From: Cenococcum geophilum 1.58
Taxonomy: Eukaryota > Ascomycota > Dothideomycetes > Gloniales > Gloniaceae
Assembly (NCBI GenBank): GCA_001692895.1
Contig: KV748208.1
Span: forward strand, 1,302,001-1,366,000
Length of the DNA stretch: 64,000 nucleotides
Direction: 5' to 3'
This document shows positions 22,600 to 35,878 of the stretch, piece after piece. The first letter of the stretch is position 1. Every line of letters starts with the position of its first letter. A program made the translations under genes and the position numbers. Under the pieces are notes generated by a model. That model did not search any database and had not been told where the DNA came from. It saw nothing but the letters and a program-made list of their open reading frames with translations.

Positions 22600-25500
22600 C
22601 ACCGACTTAAGACCTAAGCCTCGTTGGGAAGCCTATACTAGTTACTAGTACTAATACTACCTCTATAGCAGGAGCTTCCCTAGGCCTAAGTTTAAAAGGT
22701 TAAGAGCCCTATACCAATCTTCTTTAAGATGGATATTAGGAAGCTATTATAAGGCTCTTAAAAGCTATGCGGGAGGAAGCCACTAATAAATATATTAGAA
22801 CCCTTTAAGGGTAAATTTAAATCTAGTAGGGTCTAATCTAAGCTAGGTAAATTATTTTATAATCTGGTTAAGGCTAAGGGCTTCTTAAAAGCTACCTAGT
22901 ACCTACCTAAGGAGGTATGGAAGACCTAAAGAGTTATCTATACTATGAACGGAAAAAGGATATAAACCGACTGGCTAAGGCCTTTAGTAGTCTAGAACTC
23001 TGCTATAGACCTAACGCCTAGCAGTTAGACGATTAGGTTTATAAGGTAGATAACTTCTTTAAGATGCTAATAATACGAGATAATACTAAAGAGCGTATAC
23101 GCTAAATTATTAGTAAGATTAAAGACCGATTACTAAACTAGATCGCACTTAATCAGCTTAATAAAGAGTAAATTACTATATAGCTATAGCTGTAAACCTT
23201 CCTAAAGAAATAGACTTAAGATCCGCATATTATATAATATAATAATACAGAGCTATTCTAGAATGGGACACAGCTAGACCGCTATAACTTCTATTAGTTT
23301 ATAAACTTTATAAAAACTTATACTTAGCAAATAGATTTAGAGCCCTTTAAAAATAAGGACGGTAGCATCTATAAAAAGGAGAAGATTAGGTTTATCTAGG
23401 CTAGAATTAAGCTAGTAATTCGTGACAAAATAAAGCGCGTAGAAGCCCTATTACGGATCACCATATATACGGATTTTAAACGAGTAGTTCTAAATGCTAA
23501 AGATATAGTAAGGAACTAGACCTCTTCCAGTAAGAAGCTAGGGGGTCACTAGAAGCGTAGGCACTCTAGTAGTAATATAGGGTAGACCTAACCTTTAAAG
23601 AAGCTGTTCTTAAAGAGAACTTTAAAAGGGTTAAAGTTAGAAACCTTAAATAACGGGAAAGACTCTTAGGGCTAACCTAATACCTATTTAGCACCTTTAC
23701 GGGAACACTCTAAGAAGTTAAGAGAAAACTCTAGAGGCAGATCCTATTAGAAAAACAAGTAGGGCAATAATCGCACTAATAATCTAAAAAAAGAAAAGCC
23801 CTAGTCGCGGACCTCTCCCGGCTGTAACTAGGGCAAGATATAAAAGAAGAGACTCTCTATATCACTATTAAGCTAGAAATAATACTCCCTATAGGTAAGG
23901 TACGTTAGTTCCAAGCACTATATAATAGTAGCGCTAAAATTAATCTTATATAATATAATTTGGTAAAAGAGTATAAACTTATCCCATTATAAAGGTGGCG
24001 AAAACCTATTATAGGTTTCCTAGATAAGTATTAGATTAAACTATATAGTGCCTATAAGCTTATAGTGTTAGTAGCCAATATATACAACCGCACTAAGGTA
24101 GTTGGCCCGCAACCCTTCTAGGCGGCTAACTTTGTAGGTTATAACCTTATCCTCGGATACCCTTAGCTAGCGGAAGCAGATCTTAAAATACGCTTTAAGA
24201 CTAGAGCCTTTAAATAGTAGAACGATAAAGATTTAGAAGGGCGTATATTACTAATAAGCCTAAAGGACATTCTAGAGAATGTAGCCCTGGGCGAAATAGT
24301 GTACGCTCTATACCTAAAGGAGTATCGGATCTAACCCCTATTTAATAGCAAGATAGGTATAGAGCCTAGTATAGGTAATAACCCCTCTATAATAGAGACC
24401 CTATAGGGAACTGCTAGATAGGTCGTGGGGATATTATAGGGAGGTAGCGATCTTAAGGATCTTACGGGATACTTTAACCGTCATAGGTTACTTTGGCTTA
24501 AGCAATATACAAAGAGTATACTACGGCATCTTAAGCGCTGCGTTAAGGACTTCCCTACCCTCTACTGGCTACCGCACGAAATGGTATAACGTACGGTGGC
24601 AACTATGTACGAGCAGCTACTATAGCGCACAACGCTGCCCGTAAGCATCTTAAGAGAGCTCCGGGATCTACCTAATAATAACGCGGAGGACGAACGCGAC
24701 CCTAATTTGTTAAATATTCTAGTAGGCCTAAGGGACTTACTAAGGGTATTTTCGGGTAGGAGAGCTAAAGTCCTACCATAGAACTTAAAGTACGATTATA
24801 TAATTAATCTAGAAGAAGGTAAATAACTACTGAACCTTTTTATCTATAACCTCTTGCGTAAAGAGCTTAAGATCCTATAGGAGTACCTTAATAGCTTACT
24901 GGAAAAGGAATGGATCCGGCCTAGTAAGTCGCCGTTAGGCGCGCCAATCCTCTTTATCCTAAAACTAGATAAAACTATAAGGCTATACGTAGACTATCGC
25001 GGTCTTAATAAGATTATAATTAAGAACCGTTACCTACTACCACTAGTTAGTGAAATACTGGATTAACTATTTAGGGCGAAGATCTTTACGAAGTTAGATC
25101 TATAAGACGCCTATTATAGGCTCCGTATTAAAGAAGGGGATAAGTAGAAGACCGCTTTTAAGACCTAATACGGCCACTTTAAGTATCTAGTGATGCCTTT
25201 TAGGCTAGCTAATACGCCTACGACATTCTAATTGTATATTTATAGGGCCTTAGGGGGACTAGTCGACCGCATATACGTTATCTATTTAGATAACATCTTA
25301 ATTTACTTAGAAGATAAGGATTAATATAAGCAACGCGTCCGCGAAGTGCTGGAACGTTTAGATAATTGGGGCCTCTACGCTAAGGCGTTAAAGTATATCT
25401 TTAACACTAAGTAGGTCGAGTTCCTAGGTTACATTGTAACGCCTATAGGTATAGTTATAGACCTAGTACGGGTATAGACGATCTAGGAGTAGCCGGAGCT

Positions 25501-28140
25501 AGAGAGCTATTAGGATATTTAAGTGTTTTTAGGCTTTGCTAATTTCTATAGGCGCTTTATTTATAACTACTTGGATATTACTTAATACCTATCTAACTAT
25601 ATTACGGAAGCTTCCTAAGACTTAACCTAAAGAGTAAAAAGCTTAAAGGCGGTAAGGAAGAAAACTAAAAAGGGACTAACTAAATAGTATAAGCTATGGT
25701 TATAGCCTAGAAAGGTTTAGGAGGCCTTCTAGAAACTTTACATAAAGTTTATAAAAGCTCTATTAATGCGGCATTTTAACCTAAATTAGCTATTAATAAT
25801 AATTACTAATGCATTAAATTTTGCCCTTATTAGTATTCTGCTATAACCTAATAGGTATCTAGATACTACCTAGCTCCATTAGAGACTAGTAGTATTTTAT
25901 AGTAGAAAATTCCAGGGACCTAAAGTTAGGTATTATACCCACGATAAGGAACTGCTAGCTATAGTTAACTGCTTTAAATAGTGGCGACACTACCTTAAGC
26001 ACGCGAGCTATACCACTTGTATACTCTTAGATTACTATAATTTACGCTACTTTATAACTATAAAGGAGCTTATACCTTAACAAGCTAGATAGGTAGAGGA
26101 GCTTACGTGGTTTAATTTTAAGATTAAATATAAGCTAGGGGAAAACAACCCTACTAATAGACCGTTACGACGGCTAGACTATACCAAAGGCTTTAAAACG
26201 GGAGAAGGAAAACAGATAATAGATATCTTACTCCCTATATTGCAGAATAAGCTTTAGGTGTAGGATGCTTAAGTACCTATAGCTCTATACACCGAGTCTT
26301 AGGCGGTGTAAGCCCTATTGGTTTCCACTAATATTCCGGCTAGTACCTAGTCCGTTGCTAATAAGGGTCCGAATATACCTAAATAGGACATCCCTAATAC
26401 ATTCTTGGAACCTAGTAATACACTATCCCTAATTACTAAGCTATTCCCTTAAACTAATAGCGAAGCTATAGAGTAATTGGAACTTGGAGCCCTATAATAA
26501 CTAAAGGATTTTAACCTTATAGCGGCCTTCCTAATATACGCGTATTAAAGAGTTGTAAGATCTATAGTACCATCTAGTTTTATACTTAGAGTAGTATAGG
26601 ACGAAATAGCTTTTACCTAGGAACTACCTAAAAGGTTAACGGATCTTATCTATAAGGTGTAACGGAGGGACGCTTCCTATACTATCCTTAATGCGGAAGT
26701 AGACCGGAAATGTAATGAAAAGGAAGCTACTAGGCGCTACTATTGGGAACTAGACCCAATAGGCCTACTGCATAGAGGTAGTAAGGTTTAGGTGCTATAA
26801 GAAGTAAATCTATAATAGAAGATTCTTATAAAGAATTACGATGATCCTCTAGGCGGCCACTATGGTTAAGTAAAAATAGTGGAATTACTTTAACGCAAAT
26901 ACTATTAGCTAAGGCTTAATTAGGAAGCAAAGGAGTATATTAGCTATTATAAGAAGTATTAAGTATATAAGATCCGTAGGCATAAGCCATAGGGTCTACT
27001 TAAATTAGTTCCCCCCGCTAGTAAGCTATAGCAATATTACGCTATAGACTTTATTACAGATCTCCCGCTATCTAAAGATGGCTAAGGATAAATATATAAT
27101 TTGGTTCTTATACTTATTAATAGGTTTTTAAAGTATATCTAATACCTTCCCGTTAATAAAACGATTAATATATAAGAGCTCGCTAACCTAATTAAGGAAA
27201 AATACTTTCTTAAAGTAGATTAGCTATACTCTATTATTACTAATAGGGGCAGCGTCTTTATAAGCTAATACTAGTCGGATTTATGCTTTTATTTAAAGAT
27301 AGACTACTATTATAGTATAGCTTTTTATCTATAAACGGACGGGTAAATAGAACGCCAGAATTAGGAACTAGAGTCTTACTTATAAATGTATTTAAACTAT
27401 TAGTAAGACAACTAGTGTAAGCTACTTCCGTATATAGAGTACGCTTACAATTTAAAGCAACACGTATTATATAAGTATGCATTAATTTAGATTGCCTATA
27501 GCGTCTAACTATTTGGGTTTAATAGTATACCTAACAATTACTGGTTAAGGCCGTATAATTAGTTATAGGATTTTACCGGGAAGTCTAAGGATATCTACTA
27601 GAGAGTATAAGGATACCTTTAGAAATGGGAAGAGTAATAAAAGTATGCGAAGTAGAGCCTATAAGATGCCTAAGAGTAGTAGAGACTTTAGTATAACTAT
27701 AAGCACTAGGATAAGCATTTTGGAGTAGGCGATAAGGTTCTATTACGTTTAACAAATATTAAGACCTATTAACTATTAAAGAAGCTTAATATAAAATACC
27801 TAGGTCCCTTCTAAGTTAAGGAACGAATTAGTAAGCTAGCCTATTATCTCTAGCTACCCCTATTTATAGCCCATATATATTTAGTGTTTTACGTAAACCT
27901 ACTAGAGCTATAGTATAGACCACCACTAAAAAAGAACTTCCGTCTAGGCCCAATTAAACACCCTAAGGTAGTGGGCGAGTGGTATAAGGTTAAAGCTATA
28001 CTACGCTATAAGTCTGTTAAGAATAAGCTTTAATTTAAAGTTAAATAGCTAGGCTGGCCTGCTAAGGACTCTATATAGGAACCAAAGGATTACCTTAATT
28101 ATTATAAAGATATTTTAAAAGAATATTGGGACTAAGGTCT
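22600..28140 (+). pseudogene. gag-pol of second-family chromovirus, RIP-degraded
   Basis: The plus-strand frames read, in order: a Gag-like region (about 22650-23600); protease at about 23905-24180, with YNSSAKINLI where DSGA.INLI is expected (Asp to Asn and Gly to Ser); RT (about 24780-25350), with YGHFKYLVMPFGLANTP and the catalytic box YLDNI at 25282-25296; RNase H (about 25830-26190; VVFYSRKFQGP, THDKELLAIV); integrase (about 26840-27560) with a GGHYG-type finger start, DFITDLP near 27043-27063 and TDGQ-like remnants; a GPY/F module (YLGPFQVKERI, about 27800); and a chromodomain (about 27970-28135; GEWY.VKAIL, FKVKQLGWPAKDS). Many stops and catalytic substitutions make it non-functional. 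Confidence 0.88.
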
Positions 28141-30489
28141 ATAATCTATAAGTTATAGAAAGCGCTTTAATACTATAGTGTTATCGCGACCTATAAAGAA
28201 AGCTCGCGAAAAGAGTAAATAGGTTAAATTAGATATGGAACAAATAGGCTCCGGAAACTATAGGGATAGGGCTACGGCCTAAGGCAGGATGGGTCCTTAG
28301 CCTTTTTACGTATATAGCATAGAGTTAATAGGGCATTTTGCTAGAATTGCATTCCCATTTATTAATCTATACCAGGAATATTATTTTTAGGGCTTCTAAG
28401 CCCTTTCTAAAAGCCTTATAAGGCCTTTCTAAGTACCTAATCGAGGTCCTTAATTACTACTATATATAAGAACGAATCCTAAAAGTCTAAACCACAAATG
28501 CCTAATCTGAAAAGCCGCTATGCCTTATTATTAGGAGTAGGATTAGTATCTATTAGGCTACTAAGTAATAGCTAATAAGAATGGGATCTAGATCCCTTAG
28601 TAGGCGTATAAGTAGGCATAAAAATAGGGGTAGGATAATAAGGTATAGCTAAAGTAAAGACTCTTAAACGCTTAACACTAATATTAGGTCCAAACCAATA
28701 CTAATGAAGCTTTTACGGCGTAAGCTTATAGTTAATAAAGATACACTTAAGCCTAGAATAAATAGAGATGTTAGCTGGCTAGTATAGTCTAGAACTACTA
28801 AGACCTTGCTACGGCAACTATTAGTTACCTATCTACTAGGTACCTAAAGGGTAACCTACCTAATAACACATTATATTATGCTCTTTTAAAACTTAACGCG
28901 TATGCGCGAACTCCTTTCTATAGTAGATAGCAACCTTCTTCTTATCACCCCTATTCCTTACCCTATCCTTAGTATACTAACCTTACTCTTATATTAGGCG
29001 TTACTAGCTAGCTTGCTAGGAATTATAGGTAGTATAGATAGCCGTAGCATAGTCTTAAATTCGGCTAAGTTATTTAGCATTTATACTAGAATAAGAGAGA
29101 GCCCGGGCGATATAGTAGTTAAGGATATTAAAGGAACGTTACTACTTAGGCCTAGGCTATTAAAGCTTAAAGTTAGCAATGGAAATCTATTAAGGATAGA
29201 AAAGCTTACCTTAATATAACTGCCGCTCTTAGTACGCATGCATTGATTATAAGGACTAAAGGTATTGGATTTAACGCAGTGCGTCTTATTATAAGCCTTT
29301 AGAATCCTATTATTAGATTTCTGGTTTTTTAAAGACGTATAGGCAAAATTATTTAGGTAGGACTAGCACCAGTTGCGAGTTAGCGGAGGTTAGGGTTCTA
29401 TATATAAAGGTAGGGCTAGGATACGCTGTAAAATCTGCTTAAAAGAGCAGTTAGCAGGAGAATAAAGAGGCATATTAAATTATTAATAAAAAAGAAGAAA
29501 ATCTTAATAATATATTAAGGATACGTCCAAAATTGGACGAAGGTTAATGATGGGAAAGTAAGGTATTAAGGAAAAGGAGCAGCTTAATAAGCAAAGGTGT
29601 CCTTATACTTTACCGTCTAATACCCTTTTAGTAAATAGCTGTAACCTTACCAATATAACTCCGTTACAATAGCGTTATTTAGAAGAAAGGAAACACGAGT
29701 ATATATTATCCGACTATTACTCCCTTATAAAAAACTAAGTACGTGGCTAAGGGAAGGCAATTAAGACGTTAATTAAAGACGTATATAGGTTAAATTATAC
29801 CTAAAATAATACTATAGTATTAAAGAATAACGTTATAAACGTCCTTAATAATCGTATAATAGCTATAGGTGCTATTGCGAAGTATCCCTCCTATTTACTG
29901 GGTAGTAGAGCTACGCTAAATATATAGCATAGGACTATTAGATTTAAAAGCATATATACTAGATCTTAGGAGATAAGTCTCCTTAATTAACTAATTAATA
30001 CCTTAACCGCATCTAATAGCCTAAGGGCAAATATAGGAATAATGCGTTAGTGACGTAGAGGATTATATAAAACAATTATAGATTATATTTTAATAGTTAA
30101 AAGACGACGGTAAGCTAAGGCCCTATATATTAAGCTATATACCAAATGGTTTTACGGAACTATATTAGGAACACTAAATTGCCTATAATACTTATAATTA
30201 ATTATAGACCGGCATAAAGGCTTAGATGTAAAGTTATATAAAAATCCTTAAGTTAGCCTAAGTAGTTACTAGTAGGCTTCTAGTAGACTTCTAGTAGGTT
30301 CCCAGTAATCCTCGCATCTTTTCTTTAGTCACGTTTTTCCCTTATTAAGGTTTTTTAGAAGTTTAAAGTAGGGGTTAGGTAGATAGATAATATATAGTAG
30401 CATACTAATATCTCTCTAAACCCCTTCCGGGACAAGCCCTTATAATCTCCCTACTATAAGGTAATGGCGATCAGGGGCCGACCGTAAGA
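28141..30489. other. unassigned 3' region of second-family chromovirus
   Basis: About 2.3 kb lies between the chromodomain and the polypurine tract, unusually long for a gypsy 3' untranslated region. It shows RIP-type composition. I could not assign any protein family on either strand; the short frames are chance. The part 29460-29800 is locally purine-rich (AAAAAAGAAGAAAATC), and 30230-30320 has short AGTAGGCTTCTAGTAG repeats. It may hide a third gene, an older nested fragment or non-coding DNA. Confidence 0.5.
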
Positions 30490-30503
30490 NGGGGGGGGGG
30501 CAA
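30490..30503 (+). promoter_or_regulatory. polypurine tract of second-family chromovirus
   Basis: An unresolved base followed by a run of ten G residues and CAA lies directly upstream of the 3' LTR. This is the expected place of the plus-strand primer. The N shows that the run length was not resolved in the assembly. Confidence 0.7.
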
Positions 30504-30720
30504 TATAAGGGATATTATTGCGGTCACTTTGGGTTGCCCTTAGGATAACCCCCAAACGCCCCTTAGATGGTCGCCGGTCACGTGCTAGAGGTATATGCCC
30601 GTAGTATATAGTCTCCACGATCCTAAAGGCCTTACCTCCTTAAGGATTTGTCTCTCTTACCAATCTATCCTATTTCACAATCGTGTCCTTATAGCCCCCT
30701 GTCTACAAGATCCCCTTATA
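30504..30720 (+). repeat. 3' LTR of second-family chromovirus
   Basis: It is 217 bp, from TATAAGGGATATT to CCCCTTATA, followed at once by the TTAGG duplication and by the continuation of copy 2. Confidence 0.95.
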
Positions 30721-30725
30721 TTAGG

Positions 30726-31594
30726 TCTATTAGCTTTATGCTATACTATAGTTTCTAATTTAGCTTTAGTTATTACATGCTTTACGCCTTATATAACTAT
30801 AGAACTCTATTTTAGCCTTTCTTAGCCTATTCCCTTTAGAAGATCCTATTATTAATCTTAATTACTTAATCTATTAATTCCCTAAAGGTATCCATATCTT
30901 CTATTAAAATAATTATATTCTAGACTTTAGCCTTAAGTCTCTATTTATACTATACTATAAGCGCCTTATTATTCTATTTAACCTATATAGTAAGTATTTA
31001 AAACTATATTATATACTTAATTACTAAAGTTTGCTATATTAGGTCTTAGAGTTTCCTTTTTACTATAACTATTGCTTCTAGGTCCCTAAATATCTATATT
31101 AATTATTCCGCGAATTTTACCTAGTTAAAAAAATATAAATTATACCTCTTAATTAGTAATAGTTATTCCATTAGTTTATATTTCTATTAAATAGGGTTTA
31201 AACTATTTAAGTGCTCTTTCCGTTAAGAATAATCCTATATAGGCTATTTAATCCATTAATGTGGCTAACTTAGCCCCCTTTTATATAACCTTAAAATATA
31301 TTTATATAAGAAATCCCTTAAGCTTTAATTTTTCTCCTAAAAATTATTTAATTAAAGGTAACTTAACCTTTACTACTTTAATTCTATTAAGTCTTTCTTT
31401 AAGTATTTAGTTATTCTTATTTAACCTATTAACTATTTCTTATAATTATTTAACCGTAACTAGTTATAAGTTAGTATTTTATATACTTATATCTCCACTT
31501 AACCTTAAAGTGGTTACTGCCGTTAACGGCGTTATAGTAGCTGCTTTTAGTAGTATATTATTTAACTTCTAAGACTATAACTAGGTAGTAATTA
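30726..31594 (-). pseudogene. copy 2 gag, minus strand
   Basis: This is the reverse complement of the family A leader and gag seen at 8693-9560. It includes the GFL..MHFKV and IAY..LFLIGRALKWFK region (about 31320-31180). It joins the segment ending at 21822 once the second-family chromovirus is removed. Frames carry many stops. Confidence 0.85.
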
Positions 31595-31912
31595 TATAAC
31601 GGAACCTTATAGTAGGAACTATAGTAGGTTTATTAATAGGCTCGGTATATAGGTAATATAGAAAGTTAATAATAATAATAGGTATAACTAGTGGAGTAGT
31701 TGCCTAATAGATTAACTCTAATTATATTTTAAGAATTACTATAAGGAAAGGAACTATCTAGGTAGGGATTAAGGGTCCTTAAATATACAACCATACTTCT
31801 ATAAAAGTCGTTGTTTTATTTACTCTATTTACTTTATTTACTCTATAGCAGATTTTATAGATTACTTAGATTATATAGATTATATTATATAACTCTGCTT
31901 ACTATTCCTCGT
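31595..31912 (-). repeat. 5' LTR of copy 2, first part
   Basis: This is the inner 318 bp of the minus-strand 5' LTR. The remaining 107 bp are at 42061-42167, separated by copy 4, which duplicated CTCGT (31908-31912 and 42056-42060). Together they make 425 bp, exactly the length of the partner LTR at 6381-6805. Confidence 0.93.
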
Positions 31913-32335
31913 TATTATAAACGCTTTAAGTACAATATTATAACTACTTAGAGAAGAGTTAGAAGAAGCTAGTTGGTTAATATAAGTATAGTTTAGGATA
32001 GAGCCAATAGAACTATATAATAAGGAATAGTAACTAAGGTTATATAATAAGCTCTATAAGCTTTATAAAGTTTATAAGGAATGTCTTATATACCTTATAT
32101 ACCTTATATTTATTACGTATAAGAAGAATTTTATAGGAATATGGTTATATATTTAAGGACCCTTAATCCCTACCTAGATAGTTCCTTTCTTATAGTAATT
32201 CTTAGAATATAATTAAAGTTAATTTATTAGGCAACCACTCTACTAGTTATTATTACGTTGTTAACTTTCTATATTACCTATATACCTAGCCTATTAATAA
32301 ACCTACCGTAGTTCTTACTATAAGGTTCCGTTATA
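31913..32335 (+). repeat. 5' LTR of copy 4
   Basis: It starts TATTATAAACGC and ends TTCCGTTATA; it is 423 bp and preceded by CTCGT. Confidence 0.95.
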
Positions 32336-32519
32336 TAATTACTACCTAATTATAGTCTTAAAAGTTAAACAATATACTACTAAAAGTAGCTACTATAATA
32401 CCGTTAATGGTAGTAACTACTTTAAAGTTAAGTAGAGATATAAGTATATAAGATACTAACTTATAACTAGTTATGGTTAGATAATTATAAAAAATAGTTA
32501 ATAGGTTAAACAAGAATAA

Positions 32520-35500
32520 CTAAATACTTAAAGAAAGACTTAATAGAATTAGAGTAGTAAAGGTTAAGTTACCTTTAATTAAATAATTCTTAGGAGAGAG
32601 ATTAAAGCTTAAGGGATTTCTTATATAAATGTATTTTAAGGTTATATAAGAGGGGGCTAAGTTAGCCACGTTAATAGATTAAATAGCCTATACAGAATTA
32701 TTCTTAATAGGAAGGGCGCTTAAATAGTTTAAACCCTATTTAACGGAAATATAGACTAATGAAATAACTACTACTAATTAAGAGGTATAATTTGTATTTT
32801 CTAGCTAGGTAGAATTCATAGAATAATTAATATAGATATTTAGGGACCTAAAAGTAACGGTTATAGTAAAAAGAAAACTCTAGGACCTAATATAGCGAAC
32901 TTTAGCAATTAAATACATAATATAGTTTTAAATACTTACTATATAGGTTAAATGGAATAATAAGGCACTTATAGCATAGTATAAATAGGGACTTAAGGCT
33001 AAAGTTTAGGATATAATTATTCTAATAGAAGATACGGACACCCTTAGGGAATTAATAGATTAAGTAATTAAGATTAATAATAAGATCTTTTAAAGGGAAT
33101 AGGCTAAAAGGGGCTAGGATAGAGTTTTATAGTTATATAAGGCGTAAAGCACGTAATAACTAAAGCTAAATTAGAAACTATAGTATAGCGTAGAGCTAAT
33201 AGACCTAAGTAGTACTAAAGAAACCTATAAAAAATAGGAAAAGTAACTATAAAAACCTAGAAGTTAAGAATTAAGTAATTATAAAACTAAGAAGTATAGG
33301 CTAAACTAAGGATTTTATTAGCAAAAGACGTTTAAGCAGACTCTATAGTAAAAGTAATAGTTTAAAGACGGAGCTTGCATAAATTATAGAAAATAGGGTT
33401 ATTTCGCTAGAGACTATAAAAGTAGTTAGAGTTACTATATAGTAAAAGGAACTAAACTAATAGTATATAATATATATATATAGAGGGATAATAGTATACT
33501 ATAAGGAACAAAAGAATATTTAATTAAAAGTTTTATATTTTGTTATAATAACACATACTAAACTTATAAAGATGCTAAGTATAGCGTAAGCTATTAGCTA
33601 TAAGAGCTAGAGTTAAAAGGACTTAAAAAAAACTATAGAGTTAGATAAAAAATAAAATTAACTCTATAAGCTAGATTAAGATATTACAGCAATATACGGA
33701 TAAAAATTAGCAACAATAATAATAAAGTTAGAGTACTTATTAATTAACAGTAATAAGGATAAAAAGGGAATTAACTAAAAGTATCTAAACCTTAATAATA
33801 TAATAGAAGTAGAGACTAAAACCGCTATAGAGCAAGGTTTAGTAATAGGTATTATAACACTATTAGATACGGTATTTATTACTTTATAAAATAGAAGAAG
33901 TAATATCTAAAGATAATTAAGTAAGTAGATAACTGCTAGTGCTAGCTTACTACTTAATAAAGGTAAAAGGCCAAAGGCTTAAAATTCTTAAGATAAGATA
34001 AAAGATAACTAAGATTCCTAAGATAAGATAAGATATGCTTAAGGACCTATAACGGATAATAACTAATAAAGTAGAGCAATAGCTTAGTTTAGTAATATAT
34101 AAATAAGCTTAGGACGAAGTTTCCTAAAGGTATAAGACTTTTAAGATAAGATAAGAATACTAGTAAAGCCTAGTTAAACTAAGGCTAGAGTATAGCTTAA
34201 GAAAGAAGTAAGCTTAGGATTAAAGAATCTAAGGGACTAAGAATTTGGAGTATAAATAAGAATACCTATAAAGGGGTAAGAAGCCTACTTATAGATTAGA
34301 GAATCTATAGCATAAATAGTAACTAAACTAGGAGATAGATATATAGACCTAGAGAACTTACTAATAAAATACAGCGTTTAGACTAAAGATTAAAAAATTA
34401 ATACTATAATTAAGAAGTAAGAAGACTTTAAGGATCTACTTATAAGGCAAGTACCTAAAGAAACTATAAGTAAATTTAAAGTAAGAATCTTTGTATAGTA
34501 AAAACTAGATAAAGAATCTAGTATATAAGGTTATATATAAGATAGAGCACTAGTATAAAAAATCACTAATAGGCTAAGAGTAGGCACACTAAGAGCTAAG
34601 TAGCTTACTAAACTAGAAAATAAAGAGGATTTAGGGATCCTAATTAGGTTTAAAGAATGATATATAAAGGGCTATTACAACGCAGTAATAAGGAGATACT
34701 TTCTTATAGATAGGCCGTATATACTTTAGTAGCTATACTAAAAGTGGTATAGGTAAAGACATAATAATAAGTAGAAAGATTTCTATATATAGTTAAATAA
34801 GAGAGTTATCTAAGACCACCTAATTACGGAAAAAGTAATAAATTATATTAAGGGAGCTTTAATAATAACGTTAAAAGATCTAGAGAAATAATTAGAGGAC
34901 TAAAAAAGCGAAAAACGCGTCTTAGTACCTATAAATAAAAATATAACGTTTAGATTAACGCGATAAAGGTTTAAACTTAAAAATAAAGATAAGTTAAGAG
35001 TTAACCTAAAGCACCTAGCGTACTATACGCTATTATAGATTATATATATAGATAATATATATAAAATATACAAAAATCTAAAAGAAAAGTACCGGAAATA
35101 CCCTATAAGGATATATTAGGCGCTAAATAAGTAATAGTATAGAAATGCTAAGTATATATATAGCTAGTATCTAGTAGAAGTATAAGAGTTAGGAGACTTA
35201 ATACTTTAACTAGAAAGATTTCTTATAGAAGAATACTTAAATAGAAGATAGTAGTAGGAATGCCTAGAGAATATATGTCTATAGTATATTAAGGATAAAA
35301 AGTAAACTAAGTATTAGCTAAAAAATAAGCTAAGTATAATAGGATTTAGTAGCTAATAGTTAGGAAAAGTAGAGGCTTATAGAACTAAAGGGAGCTAGTA
35401 GTAAAGCCTTAGACCCTTAAAGGAATTTAAGGACAACACCTAAATTTATAAATTAAATAGTAAGATTAACAGTTTAAAGTATTAGTAGATAGTAGAGTAA

Positions 35501-35556
35501 TAAGGAACTATATTTTACTAATAGTAGTTAAAAGGATAGGGCTACCGCACAGATAG
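32520..35556 (+). pseudogene. copy 4 gag, linker and start of protease
   Basis: The segment is collinear with 8880-11930 of copy 1: capsid block near 32640-32760, knuckle remnant near 33375-33425 (INYRK.GYFARDYKS), then the long linker. The protease motif near 35490-35515 reads LVDSRVIRNYI, so the active-site Gly has been lost. It is cut at 35566 by the LINE insertion and continues at 37717. Confidence 0.8.
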
Positions 35557-35712
35557 AAAGAGCACCTTTTTTTTTATTTTTTATTTTTAGTCTATTGTAT
35601 TATACTACGTACAATACTGCGCATACAGCCTCGGGCTATGGCGCTATAGTTCTATATACATGAATCCTTTCTAGGCAGCTTAATATATACTAGTAGCTAT
35701 GTCCTAATAGTT

Positions 35713-35734
35713 TATAAACCCCTAGGGGTTTATA
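35713..35734. repeat. 22-bp perfect palindrome in the LINE 3' region
   Basis: The sequence is centred on CCCCTAGGGG with TATAAA...TTTATA arms. It lies between the ORF1 stop and the poly(A) end on the minus strand, so in RNA it could fold into a hairpin near the 3' end. Confidence 0.85.
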
Positions 35735-35878
35735 GCTCCTTAGTAAAATACTAAGTTACTACAACTACTAGGGAATGAGAAAACGGTAGGAAAAACTATA
35801 GGAAATCCTAACACCTATCCCTATCCTTTTGCAATTTATTTCTATCCTTTTGCTCTCTACTATCCTTTTACTAGGAGC

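Larger units (their letters stand above)
21823..30720 (+). mobile_element. complete Ty3/gypsy chromovirus of a second family (217-bp LTRs)
   Basis: Two LTRs of 217 bp (21823-22039 and 30504-30720) begin TATAAGGG and end CCCCTTATA, ancestral TGTAAGGG...CCCCTTACA. They are flanked by a perfect TTAGG duplication (21818-21822 and 30721-30725). The G-run polypurine tract just before the 3' LTR fixes the plus orientation. Inside are gag, protease, RT, RNase H, integrase and a C-terminal chromodomain, ending at about 28135. A further 2.3 kb of unassigned sequence precedes the 3' LTR. It inserted into the gag-linker region of copy 2. RIP damage is strong but somewhat lighter than in family A. Confidence 0.93.

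Noticed and set aside
29013-29219. Plus-strand 68-codon frame in the chromovirus 3' region
   Set aside because: Short, no domain, and surrounded by stops; may be a relic but cannot be supported.
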